A stretch of DNA of 64,000 bases from Emergomyces orientalis (lineage: Eukaryota > Ascomycota > Eurotiomycetes > Onygenales > Ajellomycetaceae). This document shows, piece after piece, positions 23,222 to 33,787 of the stretch (positions within the stretch are counted from its first letter, which is position 1; the number at the start of each line of letters is the position of its first letter). The stretch spans positions 372,001-436,000 of the forward strand of contig MOWL01000023.1 of assembly GCA_002110485.1 (NCBI GenBank), in the 5' to 3' direction. The notes under the pieces are model-generated. The model did no database searches. It was given only the letters and a program-made list of their open reading frames with translations, and was not told where the DNA came from. The position numbers and the translations under genes are program-made.

Positions 23222-23561
23222 CCCGGATTGCCTCCGCTGTTCACTCCTCGCACTGTTGAATTGGTTCATTCGGATACAACTTCCGCGACCCATCAAATTG
23301 GTTCCTTTGTGGTTCAGTGCCTAAACAGAGGTCTTTGAACGCTCTATCATAATCCCCTCGCACAGTACCAAGTAGCGTCTTGTCATAAAAAGTGGGTTGT
23401 TGTGGTTCGCCGGGCTTGTCCTCGAAGACCATGCTGTTCTGTATATTGCTGGTAACTTGATAAATATGGCCGGACCCGGTGGTAGGGTTTGTTTCCACAA
23501 AGAGCGCATGGTGATCGCGTGGCATGCCTGTGGACTTGATGAGGTAGACGTTGAAAGATAT
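23222..23561 (-). pseudogene. Small conserved fungal protein gene, probably decayed
   Basis: A protein-like frame runs from about 23561 to a stop at 23241. It has the motifs RDHHALFVETNP, SGHIYQV, MVFEDKPGEPQQ and FDGSRKLYPNEP that I recognise from a family of small (about 110 aa) fungal proteins of unknown function. Upstream of the first ATG (23525) the same frame continues for 12 sense codons (SFNVYLIKSTG) to an ATA at 23561-23559 where a start would be expected. The stop at 23243-23241 is a TGA where the family usually has a Trp, and the frame continues TAEAIR before TAA. Both differences are single G-to-A changes. A shorter protein from ATG 23525 (94 aa) could still be made, so loss of function is inferred. 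Confidence 0.55.
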
Positions 23562-23914
23562 TTAGAGCCGGAATTGGATAGTCATCCAAGGACATCAAAA
23601 GCTTGATAATGCATTATCCTCTTTTGAAGTATTAAAGTTCGAACGTAACAATGGTCAATTCACCACTGTTCGCTGAGCTTACCAGCAGCCAGTATCATAA
23701 GGATTCGAAGCCGTATCGTGAAGCATGCAGATGTTTAAAAAATCCAATTGCAAGTCAAATCATGTGATAAGAGCACATGACCACCGGGGTAAAGGCATAG
23801 ATTCCAACGATGACTTAAAGAGAGCCATTTAGCACGTATGGTTGACGATTTTGTGTTTTCGGAATAACCAGAGAGTTTTTCCAGCTATAACCTTGAGGAA
23901 CAAGGGCAAATATT
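23562..23914. other. Short intergenic with paired CATGTG/CACATG sites
   Basis: TCATGTG (23760-23766) and CACATGA (23774-23780) form a perfect 7-bp inverted repeat with a 7-bp spacer, about 200 bp upstream of the small gene at 23222-23561. No gene is seen. Confidence 0.5.
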
Positions 23915-25140
23915 TCAAGGCTCGGAATTGAGCGCCATAGCTTCATTCAGAACTTTCTTCAAACTTGCTGATGCGCGCCCAACCTCCCCGCCTTCTTGCC
24001 TTGCTGCATTTATCCCACGTTCAACAGCAGGTAGAAATCTTTCAGAAAAAACCCTAAACCTATCTTCCCTAGTTTCATACCTCTCGCCCTCCTCATTCTT
24101 TGGCTGTCCAAATAAATTGAGATAAGCAAACGGAGCGGACTTGGTCGGCAAAATATGATGGCTTGTCTGGGTAAGAGGGAAGTTCCACTCTTTGTCGTCC
24201 ATCAAAACACCTTCGTCAAGTTCAGACAGGTCTTCAGCAGCACCTAGGCCTGATCTTAAAAATTCCGCTAAAGTTTGCAACGTTCGAACTATAGGCTTGC
24301 CATCACTACCAGCTTTCCCAAATGAAGCCCGATTCGACGACCATTTTGCCGATTCTTCCGTATGCCACCCTAAAATGGATAGGAAGCAATTAATCGTTTT
24401 TATCCATCCACCTGGTGAAGAGACTACCTCACGCCCCGTAGTAGCTATCAGCCACGAAATGATTTCGACAGACGATAGTCGGATATCAGCTGCAAGATGC
24501 GTCATGCCCGCGCGCACATAAGGTAGAATCTGGGAGACGTGTCCCTCCATGTCTGGCGCAGGGAGTGATCTCAGAAGCTTAATCAGTTGAGTACGGACGC
24601 CATTGCTACCGTCCAGGATCAAAGAAACAAGAGACGGCAATATGACGCTAACTGGTTGGGGTAAAGGGGAGTTGACTGGGCGGGAAACAATGGCCGTCGT
24701 CAAGTAGGAAAGCGAGTCCTTGCGTTGGGAATCCGATTTTGAATTTAAAAGAGATAAATAGTGAGTGAATTGTGATGATGCCGATGGCGCGGATGTTGTA
24801 AGGGACTGCTGATTTAGAACAATAGCTGGAAATATCCTAATTAGCATAAGCTACAGGTAAGGAGAATGATGTGTTGTGTATATATCCACAACTTGGCTTG
24901 GGGGAAAAACTCCAAATGAGCATTTTTCACTTGGTAAGAGTCGGAGACAATTTACCTTGGGACCGGAAGCTGGTGTCTGTATAATTTGTCGGCTTCGGCT
25001 TAGTCTTCCCAACTTTCAGTTTCGTTTTCTGCATCCCATACAAGTTAGCAAGTCTGTAACTCATGGGGTGGTGGCTCATTGCAGTTTAATACCTGGAAGT
25101 CCTTTTTCTTCTCATTCTTCTTTTTCTGACTGGAGCCCAT
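23915..25140 (-). CDS. ipi1: IPI1 pre-rRNA processing factor (Rix1 complex), 343 aa
   Basis: Three exons: 25140-25093, 25028-24956 and 24825-23915 (1032 nt), joined in phase at consensus GT/AG sites. The N-terminus is short and basic (MGSSQKKKNEKKKDFQ, then KTKLKVGKTKPKPTNYTDTSF), as in IPI1/TEX10 proteins. The body shows the family signatures IVLNQQSLTTSAPS, SQFTHYLSLLNSKSD, LPQPVSVILPSLVSLILDGSNGVR, LLKLLRSLPAPD-like and GGWIKTINCFLSILGW. IPI1 acts with IPI3 and Rix1 in removing ITS2 and in pre-60S release from the nucleolus. It is divergently transcribed from the roadblock gene, with 617 bp between the starts. Length is normal for Eurotiomycete orthologues. Confidence 0.92.
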
Positions 25141-25757
25141 AATGAGCCTCTGATGATATGACGCCTATATTAGGCCGTAATCAATCATAAATCGTTCCCC
25201 AGAGTCCGTCTTAAGATAAATCTGGCAGTAAAACCGTGCTCTACAGGGCTGTTTTACGGACTGGGAAGTGTAAGAGCAAGGGTGTATGCCATTCAAGGTA
25301 GGTTGCCTTAAGTGTGTTGAAAGCTATGGGACCAATATATCGTTTATGATAAAGCAGCCACGGATTGCTAGAGATTAAACAACTTAGTCGTCGTTGACAA
25401 CTGCCGTCAATCTATTCAGAAATTTGATTTCGATATTTGAAGGATTAGGGTATCTGGGTAAAAATGTGCTTACTAAGCGGTGTTTCGGGCTTCGGTAAAA
25501 CTTAAATCCGTACGTCCAGCTCCCCTTCGTCGAAGCCCAAACTCTCCCCAGCTGCGTTTAGATCTCAGCAAAACATTCAATTTCATGCATTGAAAGAATC
25601 TCTTGTCTTTACTTTTTAAATTTGAGCTTTGTGAACATATTGGGTTATTTGAAGAAGCATTCTACCCCCTAAAAGCCGGCATATTACTGTTTTATTTTAC
25701 CCGTTACTGACCTCCCTCAACCTGCCCTCTCAACACCCCTCCTCCGGAATAGCCCAA
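25141..25757. promoter_or_regulatory. Divergent promoter of ipi1 and the roadblock gene
   Basis: 617 bp separates the two start codons, which point away from each other. No ORF of interest is present. Both promoters must lie here; no specific site is assigned. Confidence 0.6.
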
Positions 25758-26599
25758 ATGGCAGCAGTAAGCATTGAAAACGAACCAATTAAAGCAATTG
25801 TATTGAAACTAACAGAAAGCAATTCACGCAGCCTCCTCAGCTTCCCCGGCATGTTTCCGCCCATCTATCAAACCTCACATCCCGCCCCGGCGTCCAATCC
25901 ACCCTCATACTGTCACGGAAAGATGGCTCTATAATACGAACAACTGGTCTGCTTGCCACACGCTCGAGCCCGTCTCCCACCCGTCCAGCCCCAGCTCAAG
26001 CCCCTGCATCCATACCCGACTCTCTCCCTGCTACCACCTCGCCAACTCCAGACCAGCAAGCATCACATCCAGGCCCAACAAACACGACCACAGACGAGAC
26101 GCGGGAGGAAGCTGCGCATAAACAAGCACAAGAACAACAAGAGAAGCATCAACAACAACCACAGCCACAACCACAACCGCCCGCTATTCCTTATAAACCC
26201 AGCCAAGCAGAAACTCTGGCCGCACACATCTTCGCCTTCGTATCCAGCGCTTCAGCTCTCAGCACATCATTATCGAAACCACCACCGTCAACATCATCAA
26301 ATGGCGGGAGCGGGGGTGTTAGCAGTAATGAGACGGATTATGGTGGATCTGGCATGATTGGGGCGGCGGCAGGGGGCGGTTTGAGCAGTAACGGACATGT
26401 GAGGAATGAAAGCGCGGAGAACGAGGGGCATGAGCGGGAAGAAGATGATGAGCTGAAGCTGCTTCGGTTGCGGACCAAGATTCATGAGATTATAATTATT
26501 CCAGATCGGAAGTTTTTGCTGTGTGTTGTACATGATCTTTCTGGTGCTTCAGGTGGGACTGCTGGTGGTGGAAGTAAAGGAGGAGGGTTTGGTGGGTAG
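25758..26599 (+). CDS. Roadblock/LC7-domain protein, 258 aa
   Basis: Exon 1 is only nine bases (ATG GCA GCA, 25758-25766). A 65-bp intron with GTAAGC donor, CTAAC branch and CACGCAG acceptor ends at 25831, and exon 2 runs 25832-26599. The spliced N-terminus reads APPQLPRHVSAHLSNL, then TSRPGVQSTLILSRKDGSIIRTTG, the first half of a roadblock/LC7 domain. The second half comes about 150 residues later: TLAAHIFAFVSSASAL and KLLRLRTKIHEIIIIPDRKFLLCVVHDL. Between them lies a Pro, Gln and Gly-rich insert. These proteins serve as dynein light chains or as scaffold subunits near small GTPases. Which role applies here is not clear. The gene lacks a long ATG-initiated ORF, so simple ORF scans miss its true start. 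Confidence 0.8.
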
Positions 26600-27357
26600 A
26601 AATAAATAACACCTTCGGAGGATATGTCTATTAGAAGGCGAGGATAGGGATGAGATAGGGATGGATACTGCAAGGGGTAAAACTACATTATCCCTGGCAG
26701 GCGCGTGGGAGATGAGGCAGTATGTTTGAATTTTTGATACCCCCTCCGCAAACCCTTTGAAGGTAGGAATTTGCATGAATCCAGCATCACCCCCTACTTG
26801 ATTTACAGTTCAATATAAGGGACACATACAGCAATCAACTACTTATTTCACCTGATTATGACCTCGCATCCCGTACCCAAGTTTACTCAGGTGTTGATGC
26901 TAGGTTGTGAAGCTGTATTGTAAGCATTGGCTTCCAAAGAATTAATGTGATAGACTTGCCGAATGGAGATATGACATACGTATGCGAACGAGAGAATTTG
27001 GTTCAACGAGCAGTCAAATTTGCGAACTTATCATTTCTGAAGGTGTAACACTAAATCGTTCGGCATACCCTCTCCATCATCGCTCTCATTCAATTTTGAT
27101 ATCTCCGCGAGAGCCATTAGGGACGTCTTTCCACGCCTGGCTTTCTGAAACCCGCATCCGAGATGAAACATAAGTAAACATCCATACTCCAGATAGGAAG
27201 AATTTGACGAGCAACGTTTAAAATCAGTGCGGAGTAAGCCAGCAGCGAATCTCATGAAAACGACACGCAAAACATTCCCCAACCTCGTAGGGTTGGACCA
27301 CCACATTATCCAGGGCGGTGTGGCATGTGGGATCCTTCGACACGTTCTCAGGCGCAA
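26600..27357. other. Intergenic between convergent genes
   Basis: About 760 bp with no convincing coding frame. It lies between the 3' ends of the roadblock gene (plus) and the LEA-like gene (minus). Confidence 0.5.
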
Positions 27358-27808
27358 CTACTTTTTGTCACCTACGTTGTGAAATAAAACAAAAACCGAA
27401 CCCGTCAGCAGTTCGTCCCCATTGGCAGAGTCAAGGGTTTTACATAGACTTACCACCACCAAGTACTCCCGAGGCGGTTTCCGAAGCCTTAGATGTGGCA
27501 TCCTTGGCTGATTCTACAGCTGTTCCGGCATACTGCTTTGCGGTCTCGACGCCCTGCTGCACCGTGTCGGAGAGCTGCTGGGTTGTTGTCTTGGAATCTC
27601 CTGGGTAATGCACAGTTATATTAATCCTTTTAGCTCTGAAAGGGTGCTTGCTTTTGTGAAATGGACCCTTCTCTGGCCCGTTATCTTTTCTTTTGTTGGA
27701 TGGGGGGTACTAAAGGTGGGGGAAGCTAGGGTGTAGCCTACCTGGTTGGGTGGCGCCCTTCATCTTATCACCAATATTACCAGAGCCTTTGGATCCTTGG
27801 TCTGCCAT
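27358..27808 (-). CDS. Small LEA-like hydrophilic protein, 75 aa
   Basis: Three exons: 27808-27742, 27600-27454 and 27371-27358 (228 nt), all with GT/AG ends and matching phase. The last coding exon is just 14 nt. The product is highly hydrophilic and rich in Lys, Gln, Ala, Ser, Thr and Gly: it begins MADQGSKGSGNIGDKMKGAT, then has a repeated amphipathic-helix pattern (QLSDTVQQGVETAKQYAGTA, SAKDATSKASETASGVLGGG) and ends DKK. This is the 11-mer-like pattern of group 3 LEA proteins, which protect membranes and proteins during drying or sporulation. No signal peptide. It is too short and exon-split to appear as a simple ORF. The family assignment rests on composition and periodicity. Confidence 0.75.
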
Positions 27809-28356
27809 GGTGCGTGGTTTGGGTGTTTCTGTGAGTATGTGGTGATGGTAAAGTGCTCGGGGGAAATGTATATAGTGGGTATTATGGATGTTGCTCTTGG
27901 AGTACGGCTGTGGGAGATGGAGCAAGGATTATATATATTGCATGCAGCTTGAGTAGGTAGGAAATCTCGGGACTCTCCAGGGCTTCCAAGGTTATCTATC
28001 TCGAGAATCAGTGACGTTAACGCCCAAGCTTTGAAGCTTATCCAATATTTTGTCATCCAGCACATCTTCAAAGGTTTATTTTACAGAAATGCGTGTTAGC
28101 ATCAGTTTTATCTTTAGATATAATTAATTTTTATATTCATATCTCTATTCTAAAGGCACAGAAGTATCATGCAGTAAAAGATCCTTCTAAAATTTCAACA
28201 GCCTAAGTACTATATTATCCACCCAACTTGTTGCTTCGACGATCACAGGACAACGTCACATCATGTGACCACCAACTCAACACCCGTATTAGATCAAGTG
28301 TAAACAATTACACCACCTCTATCACATAGGAAAAACGAAATAGAACACTGTCCGCT
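27809..28356. promoter_or_regulatory. Divergent promoter with a perfect 15-bp palindrome
   Basis: The region between the LEA-like gene (minus) and the 28.4-kb gene (plus). GTCACATCATGTGAC at 28255-28269 is a perfect 7+1+7 inverted repeat, 88 bp before ATG 28357. It resembles a bHLH or bZIP dimer site (CANNTG half-sites). Confidence 0.5.
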
Positions 28357-28916
28357 ATGTCTTCAAAACAACGCCGTTCAAGGATAAGCTGGTGGAGACG
28401 GAAACGGTACATGTTCCAATTCATGCAAAGCCCTCTCCAGCTACGGCGGAGCATCAAACGTCTCCGACACCCTTGTCCTGCTCCGCGTTTGTCTACCTTC
28501 TGTAACCTCTTTATCCTTTTTCTGGTCCTACCTGTTCCCGAACCTCTTTCTCCATTGCGCCTGCCGATGCCCCCCCCCTTTGCTGGGTCCGCCGGTGTGA
28601 AGGCGACTTGAAAAATCTCCAAGCAATTCCGATCTGGTGTTGGCGCCATACGCCCCTGCGCTCTCTGTATCGCATATATGAAGCTATGATGGCGGGGGAT
28701 AGCATGATGGCAGTAGTGGGCTATGAAGTTGAATACTTCTGGCACCAGGGTGGACGGTCGTGGGAGCTCCATCGTATTCCCGATCCATGCCACCCTGATC
28801 CAATTCGTTATGCGATTCTTGCTTGTATAGTCGAGTCTTTGCCGGAGGCTTTTAATTTTAAGCTGAGCATTGGGATGAGAAGGGATGGGAATGATATTTC
28901 TCCGACGGATTAGGAT
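28357..28916 (+). pseudogene. Conserved hypothetical gene, frame broken near a C9 run (or hidden intron)
   Basis: Frame 1 opens at ATG 28357 (MSSKQRRSRISWWRRKRYMF, then a hydrophobic FCNLFILFLVLPVPEPL stretch) and stops at 28611. A second frame takes over around 28590 and reads CEGDLKNLQAIPIWCWRHTP, then YEVEYFWHQGG, RYAILACIVESLPEAFNFKL and MRRDGNDISPTD to a TAG at about 28914. The second block has strong protein character. The join lies at or just after a run of nine C (28570-28578), where a one-base change would fuse the frames. An intron from a GTTTGT at about 28486 to CCAAG at about 28622 would also keep phase, so this may be a normal gene. No function is recognised. Confidence 0.45.
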
Positions 28917-30114
28917 GGTGTTAACTGCCCCGTGCGCGCTTTATGACCCAGTGAAAGCGCTGACGTGGACAATCCATGTACCGCCCATCGATTAACAGTA
29001 GCTGCGAGATATCATACCTGAGAGCATGTTTGATCCAAAGTGGAGACTGATTCTTCATGAGGAAGCAAATAGTAAGGTTTTCGCTCAAAGAAATATAATC
29101 GCGCCAGAGAGAGGTTTGGAGGATTTAGGGTTGTACCATGCTCGTTATGTTATCTCCGCCTTCTTTTTGCTGACGAACCATGGATTCTACACATCTGAAC
29201 CCAATAAAGGATGACCGAGTAGAGAGACGATCAGGAGTAGCAAATTCTTTCGATTTCGTGTTTCCAGCCACCTTCTCTACCTTCAGGACAGGGCGAACGA
29301 AGTGGGTATTCTTTATACATGGCGCGAGATTGGTATTTGATTCAATTTGCTGCTATCGCAAACCATACCGAACTTCCGGCTGTTAAACCCAGCCCATACT
29401 TCCCCCATACCAACTTGTGGCCGTTGATTCGAACCTAGAACTTGCTTGTCCGTGACTTTCCCCATACTGGGCCTGACACCCGTCTGCAACCAAATCTAGA
29501 ACATGATTCTTGACGGGAATGTCAAATCCCTAATGAGCAATCGATTTTGAAAGAATGAAACTGCGAGATTGACGCCTGCGAGATCAATGTTATAGGGGAA
29601 AAGCAGTACCTACGTAGCTATACATTCCCCTCCCCCCACGAACCAAAATCTCCTTGCAGAGGGCTAAGCATATACCAGCAGTTGATTGGTTGTGAGGGGA
29701 AAAGTGCTACACTTGCGCAGTCTCAACATTATATTGCTGCTACCTTGCCTGCTCCCAGGTACTAATAGTGAGGTTGACAGCTATGCGGCACTGCGTTGGC
29801 AGGAGTTATATTGCTTATGAACCGTGCCATTCATTTATTCATCAGTCAAAAATGACCCACAAGATATCAATAAACCACCTAAATAGCACAAAACAGTCAC
29901 ATTCGATCATTCTGAAAAATGGTTGAAAAAGAAAATAATCACAATGTGCATGTTATAAAGCGTAACTACATGCTAAACGGGCCTAGGAAATCATCACATG
30001 GGGAACACTAAAGCCGAACGCCAGGCAGGGGAAACAGATTAGACAGATTGGAAAACAAGAGACATTATAGGCACAAAAGAAAAAGAAATAATCAAGCCGC
30101 TCAACAGGATTGAA
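28917..30114. other. 1.2-kb intergenic region
   Basis: Short random ORFs only. The right end probably holds the gamma-tubulin 3' UTR. A sequence like GGTTCGAATC near 29427 on the minus strand looked like a tRNA B box but has no matching stems. Confidence 0.45.
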
Positions 30115-32096
30115 TCAATTCTCCTCTACATCCGTCCCACCACCCGCATAATCAGGCCTTTCCGCGGATTCATACTCTGCAATGAGATCCATAACAACAG
30201 TCCTAGCCTCGTCGAACTCCCCAAGTCCATCTGCGAATGGCGCTTCCTTTTTATATTGCTCCAAGAACGCATTCCGCTTCCGCAGCCGGTCATACTGGCT
30301 AACAATTCTCTTGAAGAGCGTTGCTACTGAGGTGTGGTTTGCTAACATTAATCCGCTTACTCTATGGGTATTTGGTAGGTACGGAGAGCGTTTGGGAACA
30401 GCTACGTGGATACTAGCTGGCCCCCAGGGGATGAATGTGGCTAGGCGGCGTTCACGGATCCGGAGAATTGATTTATCAACATCCGTCTGAGCTGCTTCTC
30501 CCTGAATGATATTGAATATGCTGATATAGCAGCTGGATTTGCTGGGTGTGATTGACACCATGCGGTTTTTGGGTTGGAGGAGCCGACGCATAACGTCTAG
30601 TACGGTGGTTTTCCGGACGGTTTTTGCTTGTTCGACATTATCACCAGTGAAAGGTGTGTATGATGTGATGAGGAATCGGGTTCGAGGATCTGGTATGAGA
30701 TTCGCCAGGATGCTAACGAGGTCGTTATGCATGTACCCGGGGTATCGAAGGGTGGTGGTGGATGCAGACATAACAGTAGAAACCTGCACGGTATCAGTAA
30801 TGGCATTTTACGATATTATCCTAGCCCCTACTCACTAATTGATTGGTTTGTTGAAATGAAGGCTCTTGAACATGTAACCTATCTGCGGCGATTCTTGAAA
30901 GGGCACCATTGTCCACAACAACCTAATCAAGAAAATAAGTGAGTGGTTCTGGCTCTAACTTAGGTATATAAGTAGACGGTTTTCTTTAACATACCACTGA
31001 ATCGGCATTTTGTGTCAATCTTCTCATGGCCAACAGGCTATTATAGGGATTGACTACGACATCGGCTGCCTGTGTGTCGGGGAACACGGAGTAAGTCTGG
31101 ATTAGCTTTTTAGGGAATCGATCATTCATTCGTTCAAGAATAAAGCTCCCTAGTCCGGATCCAGTTCCGCCTGCGATGGAATGAAGCAACATAAATCCCT
31201 ATATTGCTTTGTTAGACACTCAACCCCCGACAGTAGTATGTCTAACAACGACGTACCTCTAATGAATCGCTGCCATCCGCTTCACGGTCTATCATATCGA
31301 AGACTTCTTCTTGAACAATCTCACCGGCTGCATATCCGGCAGCCCAGTTATTCCCTGCACCAATTCCCTGCCTGCCAATGAAGAAGTTCTCGGGATTGTA
31401 GATGTTGCGGTATGCGCCGGTTTGGATGGTATTGAGAACCTGAATTACATATAGGATCCAAGCCATTAGCCAAAACGTTGTGCATGGCCCCCTTGAAATC
31501 ATTATCAGTTTCTTAGTTTAGATCATACCCTTGGTTCTAGGTCAAGTAATATAGCTCGAGGAATGTATCGTGTGTCGTCACTCTGTTATCGACAGAAGTA
31601 GGATGAATTATCAGCCAGCAATCCTTTCCAATTATAATTTAACCCATTCCGCATAGGTGGAGCAACTGACCTGGTAGAAAAAGACATCTTTCCGATCACC
31701 TCCCTCAGTCGCAAATTCCGCTAGGTTCCCATCTTTGTTTATTCCGTGTTCGACGCATAGCTGCTGCCAGAACTGACTGCCAACTGAAGTGACAACATAT
31801 CAGTCTCATCTTCAAACTTCCGTACCACTTACTTTGGCAATTGAAAAGCTCTTGCTGTGCAGCTTAACATCGCACCGGGAATGACTGAAGAAGGCTGGGT
31901 ATGTGGAATAGGGCCCGGTCTGCGGGTTTTCGCCTCGCTTTTAATCGTCTGACGTACCATTGTTGCCGCACTGGCCGGCTTGGATTGTTATTATTTCCCT
32001 AGAAACGGAAAAAGATCAGTAAACTTAGAGAAAGTGAATACGATGGAATATCCGACACACACGGACAGGAGGTGAGTTTTTAACATACCTCGGCAT
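30115..32096 (-). CDS. mipA: Gamma-tubulin, 452 aa
   Basis: Eight exons join in phase: 32096-32089, 31998-31958, 31783-31671, 31582-31529, 31439-31257, 31198-30995, 30922-30836 and 30783-30115. The first has only 8 nt. The protein begins MPREIITIQAGQCGNN, the tubulin nucleotide-binding start, and has GSQFWQQLCVEHGI, IPRAILLDLEPR, GAGNNWAAGYAAGE and the GTP-binding GGTGSGLGS loop. Gamma-specific stretches include VVVDNGALSRIAADRL, RYPGYMHNDLVSI and LATFIPWGPASIHVA. It nucleates microtubules at spindle pole bodies within the gamma-tubulin complex. The length fits fungal orthologues. The acidic tail (GGGTDVEEN) is typical. The symbol is that of the Aspergillus orthologue. Confidence 0.97.
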
Positions 32097-32355
32097 CTTG
32101 TCGACTTTTCTTGAAGCTGCGTTGATTCTGTTGTTGGAGAACGCGTCGTCGCGTGGTGGAGGGGAAGTTCGGGCAGGCAATTCCAAGGTTTAAATTAAAT
32201 TCGTTTCTGCAGCTTTTGCGGAACTTCACACACAACTCTACAACAAGGGCTCCCTAAACCACGACTATAAATTACATATCTCAATTACTCCTATAGTTTT
32301 TATGATTATAGACACTTTCCTGATAAGCATTATAATATGATTGTCCAGCTAATTA

Positions 32356-33255
32356 TTACCGGCCTGATTTACATGCATTAACCAGCTGCTCCATTCCAGC
32401 AACAACTCCGTCCACGATGACAACCTTTTCTCCCTCCACCAGGCCAAGCGCTCTTTTGCATCCTTGACGCACAGCTTTGTCCATGCCCGCCATTCCAGCA
32501 CACCCGAGACATATAACTGCTATTTGTCTCTCAGCCCTGTTAATCAATAGTTCTGTTGCTTCTACCATTCTTCTGTCGACCTCTTCTGCTGGTGTAGTAT
32601 GCAACTCAACAGCACTCAACCCTGTCGTCTCGACTCCAGCAAACAATGGCCCCAAGCCCTCATTGTCCTTAATCCCAAAATCTAAGGGCCGGCGTAGCAG
32701 ATCCGGTACAGCACGTGCAAATATCTCTTTCCATACCTCACCTGTCGAAATGATTCCGAATGATGATTTACATTCAGCGCCCGCAGAGCCTTCTCTAGCA
32801 TCGACGCTAGAATTGAGAGGAGAATCAGAGTGTATCAGGGAAATACTTTTTGACACGCTTGACTCGAATATACCGGTCACGTATTTCCGTCCAAATTGCG
32901 GATTTGCTTCTGCTCGAGCATTGTCGATCTGTTCATTTAGCATGCTAACGAGCGGGTGCGCTGAGTAGCAGGCAACGAGGAAGGCGTCGTATTTGTGTAT
33001 AAGTGGTTTCAAATGGTGTAAACAGTGGAGGGCAGAAAGTGATGAATCAGCACTGCAGTTGATGCTAGGGATTCCCCTGATTTCTTCCCCGTCCGGCCCA
33101 ATTGACGTCTCTTGGGGGGCGGTAAAATAGTCAATGTGGGTATTCGCATAACTGAGGCTTTGGATAAGGCGCTTGAGTCCGTCAGTCATGTGCGTGGATG
33201 TGTTGGGATTGATGATGAGGATGGAGGAAGATTGATCTGAGGTCGGCATCTCCAT
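32356..33255 (-). CDS. DCG1: Asp/Glu (hydantoin) racemase family protein, DCG1-like, 299 aa
   Basis: The frame opens with ATG 33255 (MEMPTSDQ); an in-frame TTG six bases upstream is not a start. The N-terminus SSILIINPNTSTHMTDGLKR matches the Asp/Glu/hydantoin racemase family, as do YDAFLVACYSAHP (Cys about residue 96) and VICLGCAGMAGMD (Cys about residues 249 and 252). These two Cys regions provide the two-base racemisation mechanism in characterised members. Yeast DCG1 is linked by expression to allantoin use, but its substrate is unknown, so an allantoin or hydantoin role here is inference. Single exon. It sits 260 bp upstream-side of gamma-tubulin on the same strand. A GTCACGTGAT site lies about 230 bp before the start (33484). 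Confidence 0.85.
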   Translation of the reverse strand: MEMPTSDQSSSILIINPNTSTHMTDGLKRLIQSLSYANTHIDYFTAPQETSIGPDGEEIRGIPSINCSADSSLSALHCLHHLKPLIHKYDAFLVACYSAHPLVSMLNEQIDNARAEANPQFGRKYVTGIFESSVSKSISLIHSDSPLNSSVDAREGSAGAECKSSFGIISTGEVWKEIFARAVPDLLRRPLDFGIKDNEGLGPLFAGVETTGLSAVELHTTPAEEVDRRMVEATELLINRAERQIAVICLGCAGMAGMDKAVRQGCKRALGLVEGEKVVIVDGVVAGMEQLVNACKSGR

Positions 33256-33787
33256 TCTCAATCATTCGTTCCAAGGAAATTAGCCCTCTTGAAGGATAAG
33301 AGATTGATATTTGGCTAAAACGAAAGCAATGCTTCGTATGATTTTCCCAACGTCCACTAGTGGAAGGCTCAGATACTGGTACTGATCTATCCTCGAATCT
33401 TCGTCCGAGTTACTAATTCCACAATGTATGTATGTGGAGAGTTGACATCCTGCGCCTTAAGACATGGACAGACAGCTGTCGTCACGTGATAGTTATACTT
33501 CAAGGCCCGTTTTGCGAAATCAGGGAGGGCTTGGTGAATATCAAGATAGTACACATATCATTGTATAAGAAGGGAAAGAGGCTACGAGATCCTGTGCTAC
33601 TTGGCCTTCAGTACTATTCCAATCCAGCTTGTCGCCGCCTTTGATTCACGACACCTTTCCGCTATTTTTCTCAATACGCTGTCAGGATTTGTGGATCCCA
33701 TTCTAGCACATGAATGACCAATATATTTGGCCCGTTCTAGATATTTTATGGCTCTATGTTTGTACATACATTCACAACGCGGGGTAA
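33256..33787. other. Short intergenic, promoter of the racemase gene
   Basis: It contains the racemase promoter, with TCACGTGA at 33484-33491, and the 3' region of the SSU1-like gene. No other gene is seen. Confidence 0.5.

Noticed and set aside
28308..28793. 161-codon minus ORF
   Set aside because: It overlaps the more protein-like plus-strand frames (YEVEYFWHQGG, RYAILACIVESL).
29420..29450. Possible tRNA B box (GGTTCGAATC)
   Set aside because: The flanking bases do not form the T or acceptor stems.
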